A stretch of DNA of 64,000 nt from Streptomyces sp. NBC_01481 (GTDB lineage Bacteria; Actinomycetota; Actinomycetes; Streptomycetales; Streptomycetaceae). This document shows positions 8,760-16,365 of this stretch, in pieces. The stretch covers positions 62,001-126,000 of the forward strand of contig NZ_JAPEPT010000003.1 in NCBI RefSeq assembly GCF_026339995.1, in the 5' to 3' direction. The position numbers and the translations under genes are program-made. The notes below the pieces were generated by a model. That model was not told the origin of the DNA, did no database searches, and saw only the letters and a list, made by a program, of their open reading frames with translations. The first letter of the stretch is position 1; each line of letters opens with the position of its first letter.

Positions 8760-11282
8760 ATGCCGCGCCGCCCGTCCCGCGGCTCCGCCCCGGACCCCGC
8801 GCCTCAAGCGCCGGCGGGGCTGGAGAATCCAGCCCGTCCGGCGATGGAGGAAACTCCCCCTGCGCCCGGGGGCGCCATCTCAGCCCGTCCGGCGTTTGAG
8901 GACACGGCCGAAGGCCGTACGGGGTCCGGGGCGGAGCCCCACGTCGGGAAGGGGCGGGGCGGGGAGAGGCCCGCCGCAGGTGCCGCGCCCCGTCAGCAGG
9001 GACAAGCCCACCCCCTCCGCGTCGCCGTCATCGGCGGCGGCCCCGGCGGTCTGTACGCCGCCGCCCTGCTCAAGCGCCTCGACCCCGACCGCGAGATCAC
9101 CGTCTGGGAGCGCGGCGCCCCCGACGACACCTTTGGCTTCGGCGTCGTCCTCTCCGACGAGACCCTCGGCGGGATCGAGCACGCCGACCCCGTCATCTAC
9201 CGCGCGCTCCAGGACGAGTTCGTCCGCTGGGACGACATCGACATCGTCCACCGCGGCCGCACCCTCACCTCCGGCGGCCACGGCTTCGCCGCCCTCGGCC
9301 GGCGCCGGCTTCTGCAGATCCTCCACGACCGCTGCGCCGGTCTCGGCGTACACCTCCGCTTCCGCACCCCCGCCCCGCCCGCCGCCGAACTCGCCACCAC
9401 CCACGACCTGGTCATCGCCGCGGACGGCGTGAACAGCCTCACCCGCGAGGCGCACGCCGACGCCTTCGCCCCCCACATCACCACCCACCGCTGCCGCTAC
9501 ATCTGGCTCGCCGCGGACTTCGCCTTCGACGCCTTCCGTTTCGAGGTCGCCGAGACCGAGCACGGCGCGATGCAGCTGCACGGCTACCCCTTCTCGCCCG
9601 ACGCCAGCACCGTCATCGTCGAAATGCGTGAGGAGGTCTGGCGGGCGGCCGGTCTCGACCGCTGCGACGAGCAGGAGTCCATCGACCGGTGCGCCAAGAT
9701 CTTCGCCGACGCGCTCGACGGCCGGCCGCTGCACGGCAACAACTCCGCCTGGATCGCGTTCCGTACGGTCGTCAACGACCACTGGTCCCACGGCAATACG
9801 GTGCTGCTGGGCGACGCCGCCCACACGGCCCACTTCTCCATCGGCTCCGGCACCAAGCTCGCCGTCGAGGACGCCCTCGCGCTCGCCGCCTGCATCGAGG
9901 AGCAGCCCGACCTCCCCGCCGCCCTCGCCGCGTACGAGAGCGAGCGCCGCCCCGTCGTCGAGTCCACGCAGCGCGCGGCCGCCGCCAGCCTGCGCTGGTT
10001 CGAGGAGCTCGGCACGTATCTCGACCAGCCGGCCCGGCAGTTCGCGTTCAATCTGCTCACCCGCAGCCGCCGCGTCACCCATGACAATCTCCGGCTGCGC
10101 GACCCGGCGTTCACCGACGCAGTCGAGCACGACTTCGGCTCCCCGCCCGCCACCCCGCCGATGTTCACGCCCCTCACGCTGCGCGGGCTGACCCTGCGCA
10201 ACCGCGTGGTCGTCTCGCCCATGGACATGTACTCCGCCAAGGACGGCGTCCCCGGCGACTTCCACCTCGTCCACCTGGGCGCGCGGGGCCTCGGCGGGGC
10301 GGGCCTGGTGATGACCGAGATGGTGTGCGTGAGCGCACAGGGCCGTATCACCCCCGGCTGCACGGGCCTCTACACCCCCGAGCAGGGCGCCGCCTGGCGC
10401 CGGGTCACCGACTTCGTGCACCTCCACGCACCCGGCACCGCGATCGGCGTCCAGCTCGGGCACTCCGGCCGCAAGGGCTCCACCAAGCTCATGTGGGAGG
10501 GCATTGACGAGCCGCTCGACGAGGGGAACTGGCCTCTCGTCGCGGCCTCACCGCTTTCCTACCGTCCCGGCGTGAACCAGGTCCCCCAGGCGCTGGACCG
10601 CGACGGACTCGCCGAGATACGAGAGCAGTTCGCCGACGCGACCCGGCGCGCGGACGAGTGCGGTTTCGACCTGCTCGAACTCCACTGCGCCCACGGCTAC
10701 CTCCTCTCCGGCTTCCTCTCCCCGCTCACCAATCAGCGCACCGACGCCTACGGCGGCTCCCTGCAGAACCGTCTTCGCTTCCCCCTCGAAGTCTTCGACG
10801 CCATGCGCGCGGTCTGGCCCGACGACCGGCCCATGACCATCCGTATCTCCGCCACCGACTGGGCGCGGGGCGGCAACACCGCCGAGGACGCCGTCGAGAT
10901 CGCCCGCGCGTTCGCCGCCCACGGCGCCGACGCGATCGACGTCTCCACGGGACAGGTCGTGTCCGACGAACAGCCGGAGTACGGCCGCTCGTACCAGACC
11001 CCGTACGCCGACCGGATCCGCAACACGCTCGGCATTCCCGTCATCGCAGTCGGCGCCATCTCCTCCTGGGACGACGTCAACTCGCTCCTGCTGGCGGGCC
11101 GCGCCGACCTCTGCGCGCTGGCCAGGCCGCACCTCTACGATCCGCACTGGACCCTGCACGCGGCCGCCGAACAGGACTACAAGGGACCGGGAGCGATCTG
11201 GCCCGACCAGTACGCGGCAGGCAGTCGCAGGCCCCCGACCGGCCGGACGGACGCGCCCAAGCCCCGGCTCACCCTGAGCTGA
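8760..11282 (+). CDS. Fused FAD monooxygenase / old-yellow-enzyme reductase (2-aminobenzoyl-CoA or salicylyl-CoA type)
   Basis: An 840-residue two-domain flavoprotein. Residues about 86-460 form a class A FAD hydroxylase: dinucleotide-binding VIGGGPGGLYAAALL and FAD-ribityl motif GNTVLLGDAAHTAHF. Residues about 470-820 form an old-yellow-enzyme barrel: MFTPLTLRGLTLRNRVVVSP, GVQLGHSGRKG, LLELHCAHGYLLSGFLSP and TDAYGGSLQNR. This architecture matches 2-aminobenzoyl-CoA monooxygenase/reductase, which hydroxylates and then reduces the ring of anthraniloyl-CoA; salicylyl-CoA 5-hydroxylases share the first half. The start at ATG 8760 gives an 85-residue N-terminal extension encoded mainly by an inverted repeat. 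No start codon lies nearer the FAD motif except ATG 8844, inside the repeat. Translation is probably coupled to the hydratase stop. Confidence 0.88.
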   Translation: MPRRPSRGSAPDPAPQAPAGLENPARPAMEETPPAPGGAISARPAFEDTAEGRTGSGAEPHVGKGRGGERPAAGAAPRQQGQAHPLRVAVIGGGPGGLYAAALLKRLDPDREITVWERGAPDDTFGFGVVLSDETLGGIEHADPVIYRALQDEFVRWDDIDIVHRGRTLTSGGHGFAALGRRRLLQILHDRCAGLGVHLRFRTPAPPAAELATTHDLVIAADGVNSLTREAHADAFAPHITTHRCRYIWLAADFAFDAFRFEVAETEHGAMQLHGYPFSPDASTVIVEMREEVWRAAGLDRCDEQESIDRCAKIFADALDGRPLHGNNSAWIAFRTVVNDHWSHGNTVLLGDAAHTAHFSIGSGTKLAVEDALALAACIEEQPDLPAALAAYESERRPVVESTQRAAAASLRWFEELGTYLDQPARQFAFNLLTRSRRVTHDNLRLRDPAFTDAVEHDFGSPPATPPMFTPLTLRGLTLRNRVVVSPMDMYSAKDGVPGDFHLVHLGARGLGGAGLVMTEMVCVSAQGRITPGCTGLYTPEQGAAWRRVTDFVHLHAPGTAIGVQLGHSGRKGSTKLMWEGIDEPLDEGNWPLVAASPLSYRPGVNQVPQALDRDGLAEIREQFADATRRADECGFDLLELHCAHGYLLSGFLSPLTNQRTDAYGGSLQNRLRFPLEVFDAMRAVWPDDRPMTIRISATDWARGGNTAEDAVEIARAFAAHGADAIDVSTGQVVSDEQPEYGRSYQTPYADRIRNTLGIPVIAVGAISSWDDVNSLLLAGRADLCALARPHLYDPHWTLHAAAEQDYKGPGAIWPDQYAAGSRRPPTGRTDAPKPRLTLS
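8781..8938. repeat. 158-bp inverted-repeat element embedded in the monooxygenase 5' end
   Basis: The outer arms GGCTCCGCCCCGGACCCC (8781-8798) and its exact complement (8921-8938) are 18-bp perfect inverted repeats. Inside, CTCAAGCGCCGGCGGGGC (from 8803) is answered by an inverted near-copy at 8880-8900, and the motif CAGCCCGTCCGGCG is also repeated at 8830. I recognise this as a type of intergenic repeat common in Streptomyces genomes. Here it lies within an open reading frame. Confidence 0.8.
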
Positions 11283-11286
11283 GCGC

Positions 11287-12093
11287 TCACGCCTGCACGA
11301 ACGCCGCTCCCGCGTCCCGCAGCAGCGCGTGCAGCCGGGCGAAGACCTCCGCCGACCGTCCCCCCGGCCAGCCCTGCGGCAGCAGTTCGGCCGGCAGCCC
11401 CGGATCGATGTACGGCAGCCGCCGCCAGGAGTCCAGCGCCGGAAGATAGTCGCGGTACGCCTCCATGGGGGGCAGCTCGCCGCGCGCCTCCCACGCCCGC
11501 AGTCTCGGCTCGTGCAGATCGAGGAACTCCTCGTGCTCCTTGGCGATCGCACCCAGGTCCCACCAGCGGGCCACCGCCTCCGCCGTCGCCGCGAAGCCGA
11601 GATGCTCGCCGCGGAACAGCTCGACGTACGGGTCGAGTTGGAGTCGGCGCAGGGTGTGCCGCGCCTCCTCGTACAGCCGCGCGGGCGCGATCCACACGCC
11701 CGGTGCTGCCGAGCCGAAGCCGAGCCGCCCGAGCCTTGAGCGCAGCAGATGGCGCTTGTGGCGTTCGGCCTCGGGCACCGAGAAGACCGCGAGCACCCAG
11801 CCCTCGGACAGCAGGGGCGATTGGCGGGCGTAGATCCGCCGGTCGCCGTCGTCGAGCAGCTGGCGGGCGTCGTCCGACAGGGCGTACCCGGCCGCGTCGT
11901 CCTCGGTGCGTTCGGGGACCAGTAGTCCGCGGCGTTTGAGCCGGGAGACCGATGAGCGCACGGACGGGGCGTCGACGCCGAGAACCGCCAGCAGACGGAT
12001 GAGTTCGGCCACAGGGAGGGGGCCCGGCCGCTCGCGTCCGTACGCGCCGTACAGGGAGACGATCAGGGAACGGGGAGTGTGCTGCTCGGCCAC
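11287..12093 (-). CDS. PaaX-family transcriptional regulator
   Basis: A 268-residue protein with an N-terminal winged helix (SLIVSLYGAYGRE...LIRLLAVLGVDAPSVRSSVSRLKRRGLL) and the PaaX central and C-terminal regions (WVLAVFSVPEAERHKRHLLRSRLGRLGFGSAAPGVWIAP). PaaX proteins repress aromatic acyl-CoA catabolism and are released by the aryl-CoA ester. The gene lies four bases downstream of the CoA-ligase gene, so regulator and ligase share a transcript. The divergent ligase/dehydrogenase promoter region is its most likely target. It ends four bases from the convergent monooxygenase gene. Confidence 0.9.
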   Translation of the reverse strand: MAEQHTPRSLIVSLYGAYGRERPGPLPVAELIRLLAVLGVDAPSVRSSVSRLKRRGLLVPERTEDDAAGYALSDDARQLLDDGDRRIYARQSPLLSEGWVLAVFSVPEAERHKRHLLRSRLGRLGFGSAAPGVWIAPARLYEEARHTLRRLQLDPYVELFRGEHLGFAATAEAVARWWDLGAIAKEHEEFLDLHEPRLRAWEARGELPPMEAYRDYLPALDSWRRLPYIDPGLPAELLPQGWPGGRSAEVFARLHALLRDAGAAFVQA

Positions 12094-12097
12094 GTGA

Positions 12098-13714
12098 TCA
12101 CTTTAGAGCCCGCAGGCGGAAGCGCTGCAGCTTGCCGGTGGGCGTGCGGGGCAGCGCATCCAGGAAGACGATCTCGCGCGGACACTTGTACGGGGTCAGC
12201 TGCCGCTTGACCGCGTCGGTGAGCGCCTCCACAGTCTCCTCGCCTCTCGGGACGCCTTCCCGCAGGACGACATACGCGACCACGATCTGTCCGCGCAGGT
12301 CGTCCTCGCGGCCGATCACCGCGGCCTCCGCCACGTCCGGATGCCGCAGCAGCGCCTCCTCCACCTCGGGCCCGGCGATGTTGTACCCGGCCGAAATGAT
12401 CATGTCGTCGGCGCGGGCGACGTAGCGGAAATAGCCGTCGGGTTCACGCACGTACGTGTCACCGGTGAGATTCCAGCCCTCGTGCACATACACCAGCTGG
12501 CGCGGGTCGTTCAGATAGCGGCAGCCCACCGGGCCGCGCACGGCGAGCAGTCCCGGCTCGCCGTCCGGAACCGGAACCCCGGAGCGGTCCACGACGCGAG
12601 CCTGCCAGCCCGGTACCGGTATCCCGGTGGTTCCGGGTCTGATCGCGTCGTCCGCCGCCGAGATGAAGATGTGCAGCAGCTCGGTCGCGCCGATGCCGTT
12701 GATGATGCGCAGCCCGGTCCGCTCCTGCCAGGCCTGCCAGGTGGCCGCGGGCAGATTCTCGCCGGCCGACACGCACCGCCGCAGTGAGCCGGTGTCGTAC
12801 TCGTCGATGCGCTCCAGCATCACGCGGTACGCCGTCGGCGCGGTGAACAGCACCGACACCCGGTGGGCCTCGATCGCGGGCAACAGCCGGTCCGGGCCCG
12901 CCTGTTCGAGCAGCAGCGCCGACGCCCCCGCCCGCATCGGAAAGATCACCAGCCCGCCGAGCCCGAACGTGAAGCCGAGCGGCGGGCTGCCCGCGAAGAC
13001 GTCGTCGGGCTCCGGCCGCAGCACCTGCGCGGAGAAGGTGTCCGCGACGGCCAGTACATCGCGGTGGAAGTGCATACAGCCCTTGGGCCGCCCGGTCGTG
13101 CCGGAGGTGAAGGCGATCAGCGCGACATCGTCGGCCGCGGTCCGCACCGCCTCGTAGGGCTCGGGGGGCCCGGCGGCGGCCAGTCGCAGCAGATCGTCGG
13201 GCCCGTCGCCGCCGTACGCCGTGATGCTCAGCCCCGGCACCTCGGCCTTGGCCAGGTCGTCGAGGGAGCGGATGTCGCACAGGGCGTGGCTGACGGCGGC
13301 GATCTCGCACACCGTGGCCAGTTCCTTGGCCCGCTGCTGGGCCAGCACGGTGACGGCCACCGCGCCCGCCTTCAGCACCGCCAGCCAGCAGGCGGCGAGC
13401 CAGGGCGTGGTCGGGCCGCGCAGCAGGACGCGGTTGCCCGGGACGACGCCCAGGCCGGAGGTGAGGACATGCGCGATCCGGTCGACCTGGTCCCGCAGCT
13501 CTCCGTAGGTCCAGACCTCGCCGCCGCCGGTCCGGAAGACGGGCCGGTCGGCGCCGAAGCGCTCGATCGTACGGTCCAGCAGTTCGGCTCCGCAGTTGAG
13601 CCGCTGTGGATAGTGCAGCGCGGGCAGATCGAAGAGAAGTTCCGGCCACTGCCCGGGCGGCGGGAGGTGGTCGCGCGCAAAGGTGTCGCGGTGGGCCGAG
13701 GGTGACAGTTCCAT
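12098..13714 (-). CDS. Benzoate/2-aminobenzoate-type CoA ligase (AMP-forming)
   Basis: A 538-residue ANL-superfamily adenylating enzyme. ATG 13714 follows GAGAAGGGGG; the frame runs further upstream without sensible sequence. The phosphate loop AFTSGTTGRPKG, the A5 region INGIGATELLHIF, the hinge YFRYVARADDMIISAGYNIAGPEVEEALL and the catalytic lysine region PRTPTGKLQRF are all present. The GIGATELLHIF form is typical of benzoate-CoA and 2-aminobenzoate-CoA ligases. It would activate an aromatic acid to its CoA ester for the fused monooxygenase. It is the first gene of a two-gene operon with the PaaX regulator and is divergent from the acyl-CoA dehydrogenase. The ring substituent cannot be fixed from sequence. 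Confidence 0.88.
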   Translation of the reverse strand: MELSPSAHRDTFARDHLPPPGQWPELLFDLPALHYPQRLNCGAELLDRTIERFGADRPVFRTGGGEVWTYGELRDQVDRIAHVLTSGLGVVPGNRVLLRGPTTPWLAACWLAVLKAGAVAVTVLAQQRAKELATVCEIAAVSHALCDIRSLDDLAKAEVPGLSITAYGGDGPDDLLRLAAAGPPEPYEAVRTAADDVALIAFTSGTTGRPKGCMHFHRDVLAVADTFSAQVLRPEPDDVFAGSPPLGFTFGLGGLVIFPMRAGASALLLEQAGPDRLLPAIEAHRVSVLFTAPTAYRVMLERIDEYDTGSLRRCVSAGENLPAATWQAWQERTGLRIINGIGATELLHIFISAADDAIRPGTTGIPVPGWQARVVDRSGVPVPDGEPGLLAVRGPVGCRYLNDPRQLVYVHEGWNLTGDTYVREPDGYFRYVARADDMIISAGYNIAGPEVEEALLRHPDVAEAAVIGREDDLRGQIVVAYVVLREGVPRGEETVEALTDAVKRQLTPYKCPREIVFLDALPRTPTGKLQRFRLRALK

Positions 13715-13749
13715 GGTTCGCCCCCTTCTCGTGGTGGGGTCGCGAATCG

Positions 13750-13790
13750 AGCGTATCGTGAAGGTGACGACAGTCAACAGTCCGCGATAC
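13750..13790. promoter_or_regulatory. Divergent promoter with GTATCG/CGATAC inverted repeat (possible PaaX operator)
   Basis: On the minus strand, TTGACT (13772-13777) and TACGCT (13750-13755) sit 16 bp apart, a fair -35/-10 pair for the ligase operon. GTATCG (13753-13758) and CGATAC (13785-13790) form an inverted repeat that brackets the -35 and overlaps the -10. This would suit a repressor controlling both directions. Confidence 0.45.
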
Positions 13791-13845
13791 CGTGCTTTCC
13801 CGGGGCCCACCCCGGATCCCCGGGCCGCATGAAATGGGGGCACGA

Positions 13846-14955
13846 ATGCCCGTATTCTCGCTCGATCCGGAACAAACCGCCCGATGTGCTCAGCTGCGCA
13901 CGCTGGCCGCCGAGCAGTTGCGCCCGATCGCCGACAAGGGGGAACCGGGCCACGTCAATCGCCCCTTGGTGGCCGCCCTCGGTGAACTGGGGCTCCTGGG
14001 CCGGCTGTTCGGAGCCGGGGCGCTGGAACTGTGCCTGCTGCGCGAATCCCTCGCCCACGGATGCACGGAGGCCGAAACCGCCCTCGCCCTCCAGGGCCTG
14101 GGCAGCTACCCCATCGTCCAGGCGGGCACCGCGGCCCAGCAGGAGCGATGGCTCCCCGACGTGATCATCGGGCGCGCCGTGGCCGCCTTCGCGCTCAGCG
14201 AGCCGGACGCGGGCTCGGACGCGGCGGCCCTCGCTCTCAGGGCCGAGCCGGATCGTGGGGGATGGCGCCTGAGCGGCGAGAAGCGCTGGATCTCCAACGC
14301 GCCCGAGGCCGACTTCTACACCGTCTTCGCCCGTACGACCGAGGGCGCCGGAGCACGCGGCGTGACGGCGTTCCTCGTCCCCGCCGACCGGCCGGGGCTG
14401 ACCGGAACCGCCCTGGAGATGCTCTCGCCGCACCCCATCGGCGCGCTGACCTTCGCCGATGTGCCCGTGACCAGGGACGATGTCCTCGGTGACGTGGACG
14501 GTGGCTTCCGTGTCGCGATGAACACCCTGAACCTCTTCCGGCCCAGCGTCGGCGCCTTCGCCGTCGGTATGGCCCAGGCTGCCCTGGACGCGGCCATCGA
14601 CCACACCGCCCACCGCACGGCCTTCGGCGGCCCGCTCAAGGACCTCCAGTCCGTCGCCCACCAGGTCGCCGAGATGGCCACCCGCACCGAGGCAGCGCGG
14701 CTCCTGGTCTACGCGGCGGCCGCGGCGTACGACGAAAGGGCCGCAGACGTGCCGAAACGGTCCGCGATGGCGAAACTGCTCGCGACGGAGACCGCGCAGT
14801 ACGTCGTGGACGCGGCCGTCCAGCTGCACGGCGCCCGCGGGCTCCAGCGCGGTCATCTGCTGGAACATCTGTACCGGGAGGTCCGCGCGCCCCGGATCTA
14901 CGAGGGCGCGACCGAGGTCCAGCGCACGATCATCGCCAAGGAGCTGTACGCATGA
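13846..14955 (+). CDS. Acyl-CoA dehydrogenase
   Basis: A 369-residue FAD acyl-CoA dehydrogenase. ATG 13846 (MPVFSLDPEQ) is chosen over an upstream GTG at 13792 because the sequence before it is not family-like. Motifs: FALSEPDAGSDAAAL and GEKRWISNAPEADFYTVF in the substrate/FAD region, GFRVAMNTLNLFRPSVGAFAVG, and the C-terminal RAPRIYEGATEVQRTIIAKEL with the expected catalytic acid region. It would oxidise an alicyclic or aliphatic acyl-CoA intermediate of the aromatic pathway. It starts the operon divergent from the CoA ligase and is followed by a RidA gene across a 23-bp duplication. Confidence 0.9.
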   Translation: MPVFSLDPEQTARCAQLRTLAAEQLRPIADKGEPGHVNRPLVAALGELGLLGRLFGAGALELCLLRESLAHGCTEAETALALQGLGSYPIVQAGTAAQQERWLPDVIIGRAVAAFALSEPDAGSDAAALALRAEPDRGGWRLSGEKRWISNAPEADFYTVFARTTEGAGARGVTAFLVPADRPGLTGTALEMLSPHPIGALTFADVPVTRDDVLGDVDGGFRVAMNTLNLFRPSVGAFAVGMAQAALDAAIDHTAHRTAFGGPLKDLQSVAHQVAEMATRTEAARLLVYAAAAAYDERAADVPKRSAMAKLLATETAQYVVDAAVQLHGARGLQRGHLLEHLYREVRAPRIYEGATEVQRTIIAKELYA

Positions 14956-14980
14956 GCGCCAAGGAGCCGCACGCATGAGC
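14935..14980 (+). repeat. 23-bp tandem duplication carrying stop, ribosome site and start codons
   Basis: Positions 14935-14957 and 14958-14980 agree at 21 of 23 bases. Each copy contains AAGGAG and ATGAGC. The first ATG overlaps the dehydrogenase stop but is out of frame with the RidA gene; the second copy supplies the ribosome site and ATG used by RidA. Confidence 0.85.
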
Positions 14981-15373
14981 CTGCACCGTCACAATCCGGC
15001 CGAGCTCTCGCCCCCCACCGGCTTCTCGCACGCCATCACGGCCACCGGCTCGCGGCTGGTGTTCCTGGCGGGGCAGACCGCGCTGGACCCCGGCGGCAAG
15101 ATCGTAGGGGAGACGCTGCCCGAGCAGTTCGAGACGGCCCTGGCGAATCTGCTCACCGCACTCGCGGCCGCCGGCGGCGCCCCGCAGGACCTCGCCCGTG
15201 TCACGGTCTACGCCACCGATGTCGCCGGCTATCGCGCCCACGCCCCTGAACTGGGCCGTATCTGGCGGCGGTTGGCGGGCCGCGACTATCCCGCGATGGC
15301 GGTGATCGGAGTGGACCGGCTCTGGGACGAGGAGGCCATGGTGGAACTGGACGGCACGGCGGTGCTGCCCTGA
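14975..15373 (+). CDS. RidA family protein (enamine/imine deaminase-like)
   Basis: A 132-residue protein of the RidA/YjgF/UK114 fold, with FLAGQTALDPGGKIVG near the front, the QFETALANLLTALAAAGG helix, VTVYATDVAGYRAH and a C-terminal DEEAMVELDGTAVLP. RidA proteins hydrolyse reactive enamines or imines. In an aminobenzoyl-CoA pathway, where the ring amino group becomes an enamine after reduction, such a deaminase would be useful; this role is inference. The usual catalytic Arg region here reads DLARVTVYATD. The start ATG 14975 has AAGGAG about seven bases upstream, from the duplicated segment. Confidence 0.88.
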   Translation: MSLHRHNPAELSPPTGFSHAITATGSRLVFLAGQTALDPGGKIVGETLPEQFETALANLLTALAAAGGAPQDLARVTVYATDVAGYRAHAPELGRIWRRLAGRDYPAMAVIGVDRLWDEEAMVELDGTAVLP

Positions 15374-15433
15374 CCAAACTCTGGCGGGCCGCCATCCCCT
15401 CTACATAACATCGTTATGACCCAGGGAGAGGCC

Positions 15434-16279
15434 ATGCCGGAGATCGAGCTCAGCGCGGGGACGATCACCTACGAGGACAGCGGAGGCACGGGCCCCGTCG
15501 TCGTCCTGCTGCACGGGCTCGTCCATGACGCGACGGTCTGGCGCAAGGTCGTCGCCGACCTGCGGCGCGACCACCGCTGCATCGCCCCGACCCTCCCGTA
15601 CGGCGCCCACCGCACCCCCATGCGCCCGGGCGTCCCCCTGAGCCCCGACACCGTCAACGAGCTGATCGCGGAGTTCCTGGACCGCCTGGACCTGCGCGAC
15701 GTCACCCTGGTCGAGAGCGACTGCGGCCGCGCCCAGACCGTCGCGGCCCGTCACCCCGACCGGCTCGCCCGGCTGGTGCTGATCTCCTGCGAAGCCTTCG
15801 ACAACTACCCGCCGGGAGCGCCCGGAAAGATGATCTCGTTCGTCTGCAAGGTGCCCGGCGGCATCGCGCTGACCGCCCGGATCCTCGGGCTGAAACCGCT
15901 GCGCCGGCTGCCCATCGGCTTCGGCGCGCTCACCAAGCGTCCCGTACCCGACGAGATCATCGACAACTGGCTGCGTCCACTGCTGACCGACAAAGCGATC
16001 AGGGCCGACTTCAAGCGCTACAACGCGGGCCTGCGCAAGACCGAACTTCTCGAGGCGGCCGAGGGGCTGCGGAAGTTCGACCGGCCCGCGCTGGTGGTCT
16101 GGGCCACGGAGGACCGGATGATGCCGCGCGAACACGGCAGGCGGCTCGCCGAACTGCTGCCCGAGGGGCGGCTGCTGGAGATCGAGGACAGCTGCACGCT
16201 CATCGCCGAGGACCGGCCCGACGCGCTCACCGAGGCACTGCGCGCCTTCGTCGCGGAGCCCTCCGGCGGCGGATCTTGA
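15434..16279 (+). CDS. Alpha/beta hydrolase with atypical catalytic residues
   Basis: A 281-residue alpha/beta-hydrolase fold protein. ATG 15434 has a good AGGGAGAG site; an in-frame ATG at 15416 is less likely. The oxyanion strand VVLLHGLVHDATVWRKV is normal. The nucleophile elbow reads LVESDCGRAQ instead of GxSxG, so an Asp sits where epoxide hydrolases and haloalkane dehalogenases have their nucleophile. The acid segment VVWATEDRMMP is present. The usual C-terminal catalytic His position reads DSCTLIAED, apparently Thr. The protein may therefore be altered or inactive as a canonical hydrolase. It follows the aromatic-CoA genes on the same strand and may belong to them. Confidence 0.8.
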   Translation: MPEIELSAGTITYEDSGGTGPVVVLLHGLVHDATVWRKVVADLRRDHRCIAPTLPYGAHRTPMRPGVPLSPDTVNELIAEFLDRLDLRDVTLVESDCGRAQTVAARHPDRLARLVLISCEAFDNYPPGAPGKMISFVCKVPGGIALTARILGLKPLRRLPIGFGALTKRPVPDEIIDNWLRPLLTDKAIRADFKRYNAGLRKTELLEAAEGLRKFDRPALVVWATEDRMMPREHGRRLAELLPEGRLLEIEDSCTLIAEDRPDALTEALRAFVAEPSGGGS

Positions 16280-16322
16280 TCGACTGGTGGCGGGCTCGCC
16301 GTAGGTTTACCGTTCATTAGTG

Positions 16323-16334
16323 GACGGAACCGTC
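16323..16334. promoter_or_regulatory. Short palindrome upstream of the exporter gene
   Basis: GACGG and CCGTC are separated by two bases, 32 bp before the transporter start and next to a relatively AT-rich stretch (GTTTACCGTTCATTAG). It could be an operator for a TetR- or MarR-type repressor, but no such gene is adjacent. Confidence 0.3.
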
Positions 16335-16365
16335 TACAGACCCTCGTGTGAGGGCTCGATGCGCC

